Assembly (NCBI GenBank): GCA_012960505.1
Contig: DUBC01000038.1
Location: 24,001 to 82,654 of the forward strand
Reading direction: 5' to 3'
DNA length: 58,654 bases
Source of the DNA: Verrucomicrobiales bacterium
Lineage (GTDB): Bacteria > Verrucomicrobiota > Verrucomicrobiia > Verrucomicrobiales > DEV007
The notes under the pieces are model-generated. The model searched no databases and was not told the origin of the DNA. It saw only the letters and a program-made list of their open reading frames with translations. Below, piece by piece: positions 35,262-45,408 of the stretch (positions within the stretch are counted from its first letter, which is position 1; the number at the start of each line of letters is the position of its first letter). The translations under genes and the position numbers were made by a program.

Positions 35262-36404
35262 TCAAATTGTGGATTCGTTTAAAATCTTAGAATAAATCCT
35301 TCTTCTCTTGTGGGTTCGATAATCATAGCCGTCCCACATAGTTAGAACACTCGAATTCGTCTCTAGTTCTCCATTCGTTTCGGCCCACTTTAAGCCATTA
35401 TCAAAAGCTGTTTTATGCATTTCATGCATTACTATAGAATTTAAGCCTGCACCACGAAATTTGTTAGCAACAGCCACTAAGCATAAATCAAGCACATCAT
35501 TTGATTGCATTGCCAAAAACATTTTCAACCAACCAAATGGTAGCAATTTACCTCCTGAAGATTGCAACGCCTTGGACACAGACTCCATGGCAACCCCCAC
35601 AGCCACAATATTGCCTTTCTCATTTACCACGATTTTCACATACTTTGTTTCAATAAATGAAAAGAAATGATCAATCAAATAATCAATCTCCTCATCAGAA
35701 AGAGACACAAAATCATGTAATCCGGCATATGCCTCATTAATTAAATTAAAAAATTCCTTACCTCTCAATATAAGTTGTTTCTTTGATCGAGCAGACCACA
35801 ACGAGAGGCCTTTTTTCTTCAACACATAGGACGAAATTTTTTCCACCCTTGGGTCGGGCCCTTCAGATATTTTGATTCGATGTTCTAGGTAATCAACTTC
35901 TTTCGCATAACCATAGCTCTCTATGTGCTTACCATAGTAAGGATAATTATAACTGGATATAGCTGTAGGTAATTCATCGAAACCATCAACAAGAACACAG
36001 TTCCTATCAAAATGGCCAGGACCTAGCGGCCCTTCAACTAGATCCAACTCTTTTTCATGCGCCCAGTTTTCAACCTCATTGAGTAAAATCTCACAGACAG
36101 ATGCGTCATCAATAAAATCAATCATACCAAACCGAACTGCTTTCCTTTCTCTGATTCGGTTATCTTTTCTGTTAATGAAAGCCGCTACTCTTCCGACTAT
36201 TTTATTGTGGCGCAAAACTAACCAACATCCGAAATCTGATTGGTTAAGAGAAAGATTCCTTTCAGGGATCAAACTCTTAATTTCCTCCATCATCAATGGT
36301 GGAACCCAATACTTATCCCCCTCATACAAATCATAAGGAAACCGAACAAATTTCTTCAAAAGCGCCTTTTTATTGACCTTAACAATTATTAGATCAGAGC
36401 TCAC
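35262..36404 (-). CDS. GNAT-fold acetyltransferase-like protein (YghO type)
   Basis: 380 residues from a GTG start. The N-terminal FVRFPYDLYEGDKYWVPPL and the segment DFIDDASVCEILLNEVENWAHEKELDLVEGPLGPGHFD (about 95-132) are typical of YghO-like GNAT proteins, which seem to hold two GNAT-related halves. The C-terminal half contains CLVAVANKFRGAGLNSIVMHEM (about 307-328), matching the acetyl-CoA binding loop pattern R-x-x-G-x. No characterised substrate exists for this group; linked genes sometimes concern lipid or sphingolipid synthesis, but nothing like that is here. It stands 34 bases upstream of the DUF1553 gene on the same strand, so read-through to that unit is possible. Confidence 0.8.
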   Translation of the reverse strand: MSSDLIIVKVNKKALLKKFVRFPYDLYEGDKYWVPPLMMEEIKSLIPERNLSLNQSDFGCWLVLRHNKIVGRVAAFINRKDNRIRERKAVRFGMIDFIDDASVCEILLNEVENWAHEKELDLVEGPLGPGHFDRNCVLVDGFDELPTAISSYNYPYYGKHIESYGYAKEVDYLEHRIKISEGPDPRVEKISSYVLKKKGLSLWSARSKKQLILRGKEFFNLINEAYAGLHDFVSLSDEEIDYLIDHFFSFIETKYVKIVVNEKGNIVAVGVAMESVSKALQSSGGKLLPFGWLKMFLAMQSNDVLDLCLVAVANKFRGAGLNSIVMHEMHKTAFDNGLKWAETNGELETNSSVLTMWDGYDYRTHKRRRIYSKILNESTI

Positions 36405-36517
36405 AGAAGAGAATCAAAACCTAAAGCTAAAAGAACTTCAACACTGCATAGAGCATATATACATATCAATATTGAATATTGACTATAAATAGGTAGATAC
36501 TCCAGAATCCTGATATA

Positions 36518-37738
36518 ATGCAGAAGCAAATTAAGAAGTCTAATCGACGCAATTTTCTTAAAAAGTCCGCCGCAACTGTCCCATTACCTCTGTTCATTCC
36601 TTCGTCCGCTTTCGGAGCCAATGAACGGATCAATTTCGCAGGTATCGGAATGGGAGGAAGAGGAAGAGGAGATCTGAACTCATTCCTAGGTTTTAGTGAG
36701 ATCCAGACACTCGCTGTATGCGATGTAGTTCAATCCCATGCAGAACAAGCTAAGAGCGCAGTAGATCGACGATATGGCAACAATGATTGTAAGACCTATG
36801 TTGATTACCGTGAAATCATCATGCGCGATGATATTGATGCTGTCCTCATAGCCACTCCGGATCATTGGCATGCAAAGATAGCCATTGAAGCAATGACCTC
36901 GGGAAAGGATGTATTTTGTGAAAAACCCGAAACTTTAACCATACGCGAAGGGCAAATGATGCGAGACACGGCACGAAGATTCGGACGCGTTTTTTCCGGT
37001 GGCAGTCAACGGGTCTGGGGTGATTATAACTGGTTCCACCGCATGATCTACGGTGGAGTCATCGGTGAAATCAAGGAGGCATGGGTCAATGTGGGGGGGC
37101 CTTCAGGAGAATGTTACCTTCCTCCTGAGCCATTACCAAATGGGGTCGACTGGAATCGATGGCTCGGACCAGCTCCATGGCGCCCCTATCATCCTGCGCT
37201 AACAAGAGGAGGATTTAGACCTTTCCGCGACTATTCAGGAGGAGGAATGACAGACTGGGGCTGTCACGGTTTTGGAGGCGCATTGTTTGCCTGTAATCTA
37301 CATGAAACGGGACCCGTCAAAATAACACCCCCTGACGGCAAGGACGTGCAACAACTCACCTATGAATTTGCAAACGGAATCAAGATATATCATGGAGGCG
37401 GATGGGGAGGACTCTTGTCTTTCCGCGGCACTGAAAATGAAATTCCATTCAGAAATAATTCGAAGAATCGACCTAACCCACCGTCCGTTCACATACCAAA
37501 TTACAAAGGACAAGGAGGCTTGTCCGGTGATTTTATTCATTGCGTCCGGAGCCGGGAAAAACCATTCAGGGACATCGAGAGAGCTCATCGCACGGCAACG
37601 CATTGCCATTTAGGAAACATCGCTTACTGGCTCAAAAAAGAAATCATATGGGATCCTGAGAAAGAGGAAATTATCGGTGACCCTGAAGTATCAAGATGGA
37701 TTGACAGGCCAAAGCGGGAACCTTTCACGATAGGGTAA
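36518..37738 (+). CDS. Tat-exported Gfo/Idh/MocA-family oxidoreductase
   Basis: 406 residues. Twin-arginine motif NRRNFLKKSA (9-18). NAD(P)-binding GIGMGGRGRG at 42-51, CEKP at 134-137 with the catalytic Lys, and GGGMTDWGCHGFGG at 241-254 in place of the more usual DxGxHxxD (Asp kept, the second Asp is lost). Such Tat-exported members carry tightly bound NAD(P) and act on sugars in the periplasm. Substrate unknown. It is 18 bases before the HEAT-repeat gene, which is followed by another Tat Gfo/Idh gene, so the three likely form an operon. A palindrome TCAATATTGA (36466-36475) lies in the promoter region. Confidence 0.9.
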   Translation: MQKQIKKSNRRNFLKKSAATVPLPLFIPSSAFGANERINFAGIGMGGRGRGDLNSFLGFSEIQTLAVCDVVQSHAEQAKSAVDRRYGNNDCKTYVDYREIIMRDDIDAVLIATPDHWHAKIAIEAMTSGKDVFCEKPETLTIREGQMMRDTARRFGRVFSGGSQRVWGDYNWFHRMIYGGVIGEIKEAWVNVGGPSGECYLPPEPLPNGVDWNRWLGPAPWRPYHPALTRGGFRPFRDYSGGGMTDWGCHGFGGALFACNLHETGPVKITPPDGKDVQQLTYEFANGIKIYHGGGWGGLLSFRGTENEIPFRNNSKNRPNPPSVHIPNYKGQGGLSGDFIHCVRSREKPFRDIERAHRTATHCHLGNIAYWLKKEIIWDPEKEEIIGDPEVSRWIDRPKREPFTIG

Positions 37739-37756
37739 CCTGCTAAATTAAATCAG

Positions 37757-40249
37757 ATGAAAATTTTAATCTTTACTCTTTCTTCTCTAATATTTTCCTT
37801 AGGATTAAGTGCTGACGAGCTTGATGATAAACTTTTATTAGCCGGAAAGTTCGTTGATGGGAACCCATCTGAGCCCCTAAAATTCATTGAATCCAAGGCT
37901 GTAGAATCTCTTAAAGATCCACAATTAAGAGATTCTCTCGAAGAAAAAATACTCGGTTCTCTAGGAACAGCAAATTCCAGAAGAAGTAAGGATTTTTTGT
38001 GTCGCATGTTACGAATAATGGGTACAAAAAAGTCCATTCCATTAATGAAAGAATTACTCTCGGACCAGGAAAGCGGACACATGGCAAGGTACGTATTGGC
38101 CTCAATGCAATACGAAGAATCCGGAGCCGCTCTTCACCAATCCCTCAACACGGTACAAGATAAATTAAAACAAGGAATCATCGATAGCCTGGGAGACATC
38201 CGCTATAAAAAAGCAGTTCCTGACCTAATTAAATTGCTCGATACAGCATCAGTCGCTAATAACGCAACCCGAGCCCTTGGCTTAATTGGTGGAGATAGTA
38301 CAATGAATCATCTACTCCCCAGATTAAGTAAAACAACAGGAAAATCATACCGCTGCACGGTTCAGGCTCTTCTCAGGTGCGCAGAGATTTACTTGGGAAA
38401 AGGGAACAAGGACAAGGCCTTATCTATTTATGATCGTTTCACGAAATCAGGAACTGATCCTTACGTTATCTTGGCCGGCTTGCGAGGCGCAGCAAAAGTA
38501 AACGGTGAATCAGCTGTCCCTCTCCTGACCGAAGCCATTAAAAGTGGTAATAATGAATTAGCCAATGGGGCTGCTTCAATTATAGCAGAGCTAAAGGGGG
38601 AGGATATTGGATCAAAACTAAAATCCTTACTTGAATCCGCACCGGCAAACATGCAGATACTACTCATCGGATCGCTTTCAGAAAGAGAAGACAAATCCGC
38701 GATTCCTTCAATCACAAAATTAACAGAAAGTGAAAATCTCGAGGTTAGGTTATCAGCTATTCAGGCCTTGGGGAAAATCGGAAACGGCTCCTCAGTAATC
38801 CCTCTAGCAACGATAGCATCCTCGACAAGCGGTCATGAGAGAAACGTTTCAAGGAGTGCTCTGTCAAATCTTAAAGGCAATAATGTTCAAAATACATTAA
38901 AAAAACATCTCCAGGAATCTTCACCTGAAATTCAGAGTGAATTAGTGAGAGCCATAGCAACACGGGCCGAATCAACAGCAATGAATGAACTTATGATTCT
39001 TGCTAAATCTAATACTCCAGAAATTCGAAAAGAGGCCTTACGCGGCATAGGCATTCTAGCCGATCAGAGTCACCTGGATGAAATATTAATGCTTCTATTG
39101 GATCCAAAAGAAGAGTCTGATCGAGATGATATTGAATCAGCAATTGCTTATAGTTTTAGGCGAATATCTGACAAAAAAATACAAACGGACGCTCTCACAA
39201 AAGCTTTGGAAAAAGCTGATGAAATCGCCAAACCTTCAATCCTTTCGCTGTTGGGAAGGGACCCTAATGAACAATCTTTGCAATTATTTATCTCGGCCCT
39301 AAAGGAAACCGAATCAATTCAGCTAGCCGCTATCGAAGCACTGACCAAATGGCCAGACCACGGCCCGGCAAATGATCTCTTAAAAATTGCATCCGAAGAA
39401 AAAAATTCCAACAAGGACACTGCTCTTAATGGTTATATTATTTTATCCTCTAAATCTCCGAACCCAACCCTTTCTTACAGGAAAGCTTTAGAATTAAACA
39501 ACTCAACAGCCACTGCCAAAAAAGTTCTAGCAGGGCTGGGACAGAGCGGAGGAATACAATCACTAGAAATCATTAAGCCTTACCTAGAGAATTCCGAAAC
39601 AAGTAATGAGGCCGCTTTGGCCGCGACTCAAGTCGCGAAGAGAATGAAGGATTCACATACGGCTATAGTTCGCACTGTCTTGACAGCCATTCTCAAATCT
39701 AATGCGTCTGAATCAGCAAAGAAAGGTGCCGCTGATTTACAATCAGAACTGGATCTTTTTAAGGACTACATTCTTGACTGGCGAATCACGGGGCCATATT
39801 CAGTGAAAGGAAAAGATGCCAAATATGTTTTTGATACAACTCTGGCTCCTGAAAAAGATTTAAAATCTGTACGATGGAAAAAATTTAAGACTAAATCAAA
39901 ATCCGAAAAATCTCTCTGGGCAATCGAGCTCGATTCAATTTTAGGACCTGAAGCTAATGCCGCTGCATATGCAATGACCAAAATATGGGCGCCTGAGAAT
40001 CTTAAAATCAACCTTGAAATGGGAAGTGATGACCACATTAAAGCATGGCTCAATGATGAAAAAATACATGAATCTTTTTCAAATAGGAGCCTTGAACCTA
40101 GACAGTCCATCATTCCTGTTACCCTTTCAAAAGGATGGAATCTGATCATGCTCAAGGTCGTGAACACGAGCGGACCATGGGGACTTTGCTGCCGAATCCG
40201 TGGAAGAGACGGAAATCCTGTAGATGGGCTGAAAATTGAATCCAAATAA
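37757..40249 (+). CDS. Secreted HEAT-repeat protein with C-terminal beta-sandwich
   Basis: 830 residues with a signal peptide (1-18). From about 30 to 665 it is a continuous series of HEAT-like helical pairs of 30-37 residues (for instance KKAVPDLIKLLDTASVANNATRALGLIGG, LEVRLSAIQALGKIGNG and PEIRKEALRGIGILAD), a solenoid for protein binding. The C-terminal 160 residues (DWRITGPYS near 675, then an AKYVFDTTLAPEKDLKSVRWK strand set, ending with GWNLIMLKVVNTSGPWG) look like a carbohydrate-binding-type sandwich common in PVC secreted proteins. It sits between two Tat Gfo/Idh genes, which suggests, as inference, a scaffold holding envelope oxidoreductases on a glycan. Confidence 0.85.
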   Translation: MKILIFTLSSLIFSLGLSADELDDKLLLAGKFVDGNPSEPLKFIESKAVESLKDPQLRDSLEEKILGSLGTANSRRSKDFLCRMLRIMGTKKSIPLMKELLSDQESGHMARYVLASMQYEESGAALHQSLNTVQDKLKQGIIDSLGDIRYKKAVPDLIKLLDTASVANNATRALGLIGGDSTMNHLLPRLSKTTGKSYRCTVQALLRCAEIYLGKGNKDKALSIYDRFTKSGTDPYVILAGLRGAAKVNGESAVPLLTEAIKSGNNELANGAASIIAELKGEDIGSKLKSLLESAPANMQILLIGSLSEREDKSAIPSITKLTESENLEVRLSAIQALGKIGNGSSVIPLATIASSTSGHERNVSRSALSNLKGNNVQNTLKKHLQESSPEIQSELVRAIATRAESTAMNELMILAKSNTPEIRKEALRGIGILADQSHLDEILMLLLDPKEESDRDDIESAIAYSFRRISDKKIQTDALTKALEKADEIAKPSILSLLGRDPNEQSLQLFISALKETESIQLAAIEALTKWPDHGPANDLLKIASEEKNSNKDTALNGYIILSSKSPNPTLSYRKALELNNSTATAKKVLAGLGQSGGIQSLEIIKPYLENSETSNEAALAATQVAKRMKDSHTAIVRTVLTAILKSNASESAKKGAADLQSELDLFKDYILDWRITGPYSVKGKDAKYVFDTTLAPEKDLKSVRWKKFKTKSKSEKSLWAIELDSILGPEANAAAYAMTKIWAPENLKINLEMGSDDHIKAWLNDEKIHESFSNRSLEPRQSIIPVTLSKGWNLIMLKVVNTSGPWGLCCRIRGRDGNPVDGLKIESK

Positions 40250-40337
40250 ATTACCATTACCTCTCTCAATCAACAAAGTACGTCCTTTTGAATTATCGTT
40301 ATTGACGAGACACAGTTAAAAAGTTCAATCTAAAGAT

Positions 40338-41684
40338 ATGGCAAACACGAATACACATAACAGACGAACCTTTATAGGATTTGGCCTTGCAGCTTCCGCC
40401 GCATGCGCAACTCGGTCTCGGGCACAGTCACCTAACCAAAAATTAAATGTCGCCATCATTGGCGCAGGTGGACGAGGAGGAGCCAATACGAATGGAGTGA
40501 AAAGTGAAACAATCTACGCTCTCTGTGATACGAATCCGGGAGTCCTAAGTTCCGCAAAAGGACGATATCCAGGTGCTAAGACCACCAATGACTGGAGAAA
40601 AATAGTCGATGACCCTGCCATCGATGCTGTAGTCATTAGTACAGCTGACCATCATCATGCACCGGCTGCAATCGCTGCAATGCGGAACGGTAAACACGTT
40701 TATTCTGAAAAGCCTCTCGCCCATACAGTCCAGGAAGCAAGATGGATGCAGGAAGAATACATCAAACGCAAAGACAAGATAGCGACCCAGATGGGTACAC
40801 AAATTCATGCGACTGATAATTACAGGAGAGCCGTGGAGCTAGTTCAAGCAGGAGCTGCTGGAACAATTAAAGAAGCTCATGTCTGGTGCGGCAGAACGAT
40901 CAGACCAGTGGGCGAGGAAGTTCTTCCTGAACAGCCTGTTCCCGATGGATTTAATTGGGAAACTTGGCTAGGACCTGCCCCTCAAAGAGCATATAACCAA
41001 GGCTATTGGAAAGGCGGTAATCTTAACTGGAACCGACGTTGGGACTTTGGAAATGGAGTCCTAGGCGATATGGGAAGTCACCTCATTGACCTTCCTTATT
41101 GGGCACTGGAACTTTCAAGACCTAACAAAGTAAAAGCAGAAGGACCCAAAGGTGACGAGGTAGCCGCACCTCCTTCTCAAATCGCTACATGGCATCATCC
41201 GGATGCAAATGTCGGAGGTGGAAAACGCGGAGAAATTGATCTCATATGGTATCATGGCCCTGAGGGAATGAAGACAATGGCCGAACGGCTCCAGCCAAAA
41301 CTAGGCAAAGACACTAACATATCGAAGTGGCATATCGGCGTGGCCTTTGTAGGTGATGAAGGAATCGTTGTTTCAGATTATGGAAAAATCGTCCACAGCC
41401 CGGGAGAAAAATTTAAGGATTACAAGAGACCCAATCCATCAATTGCAAAGTCTTTAGGCCATCATAAGGAATGGATAAGCGCCTGTAAGGGTGAAGGAAA
41501 GAGTCTATGTAATTTTGAATATTCAGGTGCCCTTATCGAACACAACTTACTAGGCAATCTCGCTCACAGAGTCGAAGTAGGAAAAGAATTCGAGTGGGAC
41601 GCTGAAAAATTCGAAATCACTAATGATAAAAAAGCTACCGAACTTCTTAGCAAGACTTACAGAAAGGGTTGGGAAGTATCCTAG
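40338..41684 (+). CDS. Tat-exported Gfo/Idh/MocA-family oxidoreductase
   Basis: 448 residues. Tat motif NRRTFIGFG (8-16). Rossmann segment AIIGAGGRGGAN (39-50), SEKPLAHT (123-130) with the catalytic Lys, and GVLGDMGSHLIDLPYW (about 246-261) carrying the DxGxHxxD motif. The C-terminal part with WHHPDANVGGGKRGEIDLIWYHG belongs to the bacterial oxidoreductase C-terminal group typical of PVC bacteria. Probably oxidises a sugar or glycoside in the periplasm; the substrate is unknown. It follows the HEAT gene by 88 bases on the same strand and is convergent with the PVC cytochrome gene. Confidence 0.91.
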   Translation: MANTNTHNRRTFIGFGLAASAACATRSRAQSPNQKLNVAIIGAGGRGGANTNGVKSETIYALCDTNPGVLSSAKGRYPGAKTTNDWRKIVDDPAIDAVVISTADHHHAPAAIAAMRNGKHVYSEKPLAHTVQEARWMQEEYIKRKDKIATQMGTQIHATDNYRRAVELVQAGAAGTIKEAHVWCGRTIRPVGEEVLPEQPVPDGFNWETWLGPAPQRAYNQGYWKGGNLNWNRRWDFGNGVLGDMGSHLIDLPYWALELSRPNKVKAEGPKGDEVAAPPSQIATWHHPDANVGGGKRGEIDLIWYHGPEGMKTMAERLQPKLGKDTNISKWHIGVAFVGDEGIVVSDYGKIVHSPGEKFKDYKRPNPSIAKSLGHHKEWISACKGEGKSLCNFEYSGALIEHNLLGNLAHRVEVGKEFEWDAEKFEITNDKKATELLSKTYRKGWEVS

Positions 41685-41689
41685 TACTC

Positions 41690-44600
41690 TTAACCCCTCA
41701 AGCTAAATAAATAGGCTAGTAAATCAGCTATATCATTTTTGCTAAGAATCTGAGCAGTAGGAGGCATTAAGCTTCCAATCTTCTCAACCTTCTCAATAGC
41801 ATCCCGCGATATACGGTGCATGCCAGCGCCTGCAAAGTCTCTGAGAAGAATCTTATCCTCTTCTCGGCTCGCCTGTTCATATCCCTGTAAGGTCTGTGAT
41901 TTTTTTGTCACTACCCTCGTCAAGGAGTACCCCTCCTTGACTTGAAGAGTGGGCCACATGACCTCAGTGACAATTCTATCAAATGGCACCCCGCTGCCCA
42001 AAGCCGAAAGATCAGGACCAATTATGCCGCCAATGTTACCGACCTTGTGACAGGCAACGCATCCAAGCCCCGCGGATTTAAATAGATCAGCACCTTTCTT
42101 TGCGTCACCGGCATTGCCGGCTCTAACAAATTCACGGATATTTGAATCCGTGAATTCTATTCTTGGTGCCGGGATACCGGCTAACTGATCAAGACTCGAA
42201 GACAATTCAGGACTCACTAAACCTTTAGCTATCCATGCCTGCCTAATCAACGATCCCTTCTCCTTATTAATTGAAGATCCTGGTAATTCCTCTGCCAGTA
42301 ATTCCATAGCACCATTCCTTGATGCAACCGCATCAAATAGCTTTGATATCTGCTCAAAAACCAATTCCTTCTTGAGAAGATCAACCGCTAATTTAACCCC
42401 ATTAGGGACATGCATACTAATCACAGAACCGATAGCATCCAACTGACAAGGATCATTGTCATTGGCCGCAATTTGCTTGCTAATTAGAAGCACATCCTTG
42501 CCGCCAATTACACCCATAGCCTTAAATGCTTTTGCTCTAAGATTTTTATTTATCCTTGCATTAGAGGCAATGTCTGAGATTTCCTTTATCAGTTCCTCAA
42601 CTTCCCAGGCTCCTATCAAATCAATTATTCCTTTTCTTATTTCTTGATCTTCAGTTTTAAGAAAATTTGCTAATCTTTGATGAATTTCAAATTCTGGTCT
42701 TTGTTGATTTTTTAACGCTATCAATACTGATGGGCTGAGTTCCTTTAAATTTAAAACAAACTTTAAATCATCTTCATCGCCCAGAATGACAAGTGAGCTA
42801 AGGAGGTTCGCCGTTGTTTTATTATTGGCATTTTCTTTCTGAACAAGATCACGAATATCCGCAATAATTGCTTTTGAATCAGACTGGCTCAATACATCCG
42901 AAAAGCCTGACTGATATTTAGCAATATCCAGATTGCCTTCTCTGAACGCCGGTATCCATATAGGCTTGAGGTGGTGAACTGCCTGAGAAAAAGCATAATT
43001 AATCCATTTGTCTTTTGGAACTTCCGCAACAGCTGCAGCCACCAAAATAGAATTTGGTTCCGGTATTTGAGCGCACGAAAGAAGAGCCTCCATCCTGACC
43101 CTCGGATGCTTGTCCTGTGCCAGACTTAATAATAAGTCCTGGTAACCCTCAAGCCTGGTACCCCACCTACCTATGACCCTAGCCGCATAAGCTCTGATCC
43201 TTGGATCATCTGAATTAATATTTTTAATTACGATTTGAGAATCCGGAGCACCCAAAAACTCAAGAAGTGATAATGCCTCCAGTAAATCAAGTCCCTCGCG
43301 AGAGGCAACCCAATTACGCAATAAATTAATTACTTTCGATTGATCTCTCCTCGAGAGTACTTGTTTAGCCTTGAGCCTTGTCCATCTTTCCGGAGAAGCT
43401 AGCTTATCAACCAAATCTTTATTTGCTAGACTAACCAATTCGGGCACTTTGAGGGCACCTTTCTTCGGTGTTATCCTCCAAATCCTACCATGTGTTTTAT
43501 CCCTCACTGGATGTCTATAAAAATCATCCTGATGACAAGTTAAAGGATTGTACCAGTCAACAACATAAATGGCACCGTCAGGACCAATTTTAACATCGAT
43601 GGGGCGAAAATTACGGTGACGAGAACGAAGAATAGGTTCGCGCCAATTCACTTTAAACCCTCCCCCATCAGGTGAAACCGCAAATCGGCTAACTTGATTC
43701 TTTTTATAATCACCGATAAGGAAATCACCTGCCATTTCTGCTGGTAAATTACTAGCACCCAAACAATCGATACCGCAGTAACCTCCAGGACGACCGATCC
43801 GGGGTAACCGGAGACGCCTTTTTGCCGGAATTGATGCCGGAGTCAGATAGGATACACCGCCAGCACCATCAATAACAAATGATTGACCATAATCATCAAA
43901 GGCCACGCCCCAAGGATTGCCTGGCCCCATGAAATCATCCAGCAAAGGATCCAACTTAAGTTCATCTGGTCTCAATCTATATACACCAGCCTGAAACAAT
44001 GAGGATACACCATAAGGTGTTTCTACTCTCGATTCTATTCCGTCTCCCTGACAAAACCAGAGCTCACCTCCAGGAGACCAAGCGAATGAATTCATGGTTT
44101 GATGCGAATCCCCATTACCAAAACCACTCAAAACCAGCTTTCTCTTTCCTTCCCAGTCAAAGAGCAACAATTCAGTATTCTGCCCAACATATACCCCATC
44201 AGCACCAACTTCCATTCCGGTAGGGATACTAAGACCTCGTGCAAATACACTCGACTTCTCGCCGACCCCATCACCATCAAGATCTTCAATCATCATAACC
44301 TTATCATTCGGCATGACTCCAGGTTCAATTTGTGGATAAACATCCGAACAAGCCACGAACATCCTCCCCCTAGCATCCCAACGCACTGATAACGGATTTG
44401 CTATGCCTTGAGTCTCATCGGCAAAAAGATTAACTTCAAAACCATCCATGACATCAAAGGCTTCGAGTTCTTTTTTAATGTCTGCTTCACGAGAACCAGT
44501 TCTCTTGGGCGGAGAGCCTGGTACATTTTTTAATCCTTTGCGGATATTAACTTCTGCATTCTCTATGAGTTTTGGAAATGACTGCCATTCCTCCTTGAAT

Positions 44601-45295
44601 GAGGGGAGACCCTCGGCCGCATTCGAAAAAACACGTTTACTGTCATCTCCAAAGAGGCACTTCCAGTTTGCAGGCCTCCAGTAATCATACCAGAGGCGAT
44701 GCTTTTCCCTTACCGACAAAATCAGATTCATTGGAGGCTCTTCACCAAGTTCCTCGGCGAAGTTCTCTTTAACGAATGGTATCTTTTTCTTAATTGCGAG
44801 AGATTCAATACCTTCAGTGTATTTATCAAGAAATTGATCATTAGCGGCATCCCATTCAAAGGATGAAGGAGCAAGGATGACAACTCTGCAGTTCTCGGAC
44901 TGCAATTCGTTAATAAGTTTTTCATAAGACTCTAAGAATTCTTTAAGAGCAGCTTCTCCATTGAGAGACTCCATTTTGCCAAACTGGGAAATGACCACAT
45001 TTGCGCCTACTCTTTTGAGTTGCTCGTTAAGACTCCCGAACGCCTCCCGTCTCCATCTTTCACGGACCGTACTTTGAAAGAAAACAGTATCCCCTTCCCA
45101 TGCCAAATCCCTGAACTTAATATTTAAATCCTTAAAACGATGAGTAATAGCTGCTTCTAATGTCCCATCTTTCTGAGCTCTTACTAAATCACTTCCACCA
45201 AGAAAGGCAATAACGTCCCCGTCTTTTAACTGAAGTGGTTTAGCGGAAACTAAGGAAATAGAAAAAAATAAAATCGCTAATAGCCTAATCATCAT
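41690..45295 (-). CDS. PVC-type propeller/HEAT protein with C-terminal cytochrome c
   Basis: 1201 residues from ATG 45295 (the upstream ATG at 45352 would add 19 residues before the signal peptide). Numbering below is from 45352. The signal peptide ends near 37. An SGNH-like domain (45-235) has FLGGSDLV for block I and no clear Asp-His block, so it is probably inactive. The propeller (300-640) has RWDARGRMFVAC, EDLDGDGVGEKS and NPWGVAFDD. HEAT repeats follow (645-1000). The PVC heme domain covers about 1075-1220 with CVACH (1098-1102) and Met1196 in SLMPP as the likely sixth ligand. Relatives are called membrane-bound dehydrogenases; the substrate is unproven. It is the end of a DUF1080-Gfo-this operon and shares its architecture with the copper version at 10.2-13.3 kb. 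Confidence 0.92.
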   Translation of the reverse strand: MMIRLLAILFFSISLVSAKPLQLKDGDVIAFLGGSDLVRAQKDGTLEAAITHRFKDLNIKFRDLAWEGDTVFFQSTVRERWRREAFGSLNEQLKRVGANVVISQFGKMESLNGEAALKEFLESYEKLINELQSENCRVVILAPSSFEWDAANDQFLDKYTEGIESLAIKKKIPFVKENFAEELGEEPPMNLILSVREKHRLWYDYWRPANWKCLFGDDSKRVFSNAAEGLPSFKEEWQSFPKLIENAEVNIRKGLKNVPGSPPKRTGSREADIKKELEAFDVMDGFEVNLFADETQGIANPLSVRWDARGRMFVACSDVYPQIEPGVMPNDKVMMIEDLDGDGVGEKSSVFARGLSIPTGMEVGADGVYVGQNTELLLFDWEGKRKLVLSGFGNGDSHQTMNSFAWSPGGELWFCQGDGIESRVETPYGVSSLFQAGVYRLRPDELKLDPLLDDFMGPGNPWGVAFDDYGQSFVIDGAGGVSYLTPASIPAKRRLRLPRIGRPGGYCGIDCLGASNLPAEMAGDFLIGDYKKNQVSRFAVSPDGGGFKVNWREPILRSRHRNFRPIDVKIGPDGAIYVVDWYNPLTCHQDDFYRHPVRDKTHGRIWRITPKKGALKVPELVSLANKDLVDKLASPERWTRLKAKQVLSRRDQSKVINLLRNWVASREGLDLLEALSLLEFLGAPDSQIVIKNINSDDPRIRAYAARVIGRWGTRLEGYQDLLLSLAQDKHPRVRMEALLSCAQIPEPNSILVAAAVAEVPKDKWINYAFSQAVHHLKPIWIPAFREGNLDIAKYQSGFSDVLSQSDSKAIIADIRDLVQKENANNKTTANLLSSLVILGDEDDLKFVLNLKELSPSVLIALKNQQRPEFEIHQRLANFLKTEDQEIRKGIIDLIGAWEVEELIKEISDIASNARINKNLRAKAFKAMGVIGGKDVLLISKQIAANDNDPCQLDAIGSVISMHVPNGVKLAVDLLKKELVFEQISKLFDAVASRNGAMELLAEELPGSSINKEKGSLIRQAWIAKGLVSPELSSSLDQLAGIPAPRIEFTDSNIREFVRAGNAGDAKKGADLFKSAGLGCVACHKVGNIGGIIGPDLSALGSGVPFDRIVTEVMWPTLQVKEGYSLTRVVTKKSQTLQGYEQASREEDKILLRDFAGAGMHRISRDAIEKVEKIGSLMPPTAQILSKNDIADLLAYLFSLRG

Positions 45296-45408
45296 ATCAT
45301 TGGTTTGGTTTGACTCCTTAATTGAAACCAAACAGCGGTGATTCCGCCTCATTCTATAAAGTTAAATCCACTGGTCAATTCTTTTCCCATGCCCCTATAA
45401 CAACGGCT

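Noticed and set aside
36466..36475. Palindrome TCAATATTGA, also present at 18185-18194, considered as a shared operator.
   Set aside because: The second copy lies at the 3' end of two convergent genes, not in a promoter, and such an AT-rich 10-mer can occur by chance.
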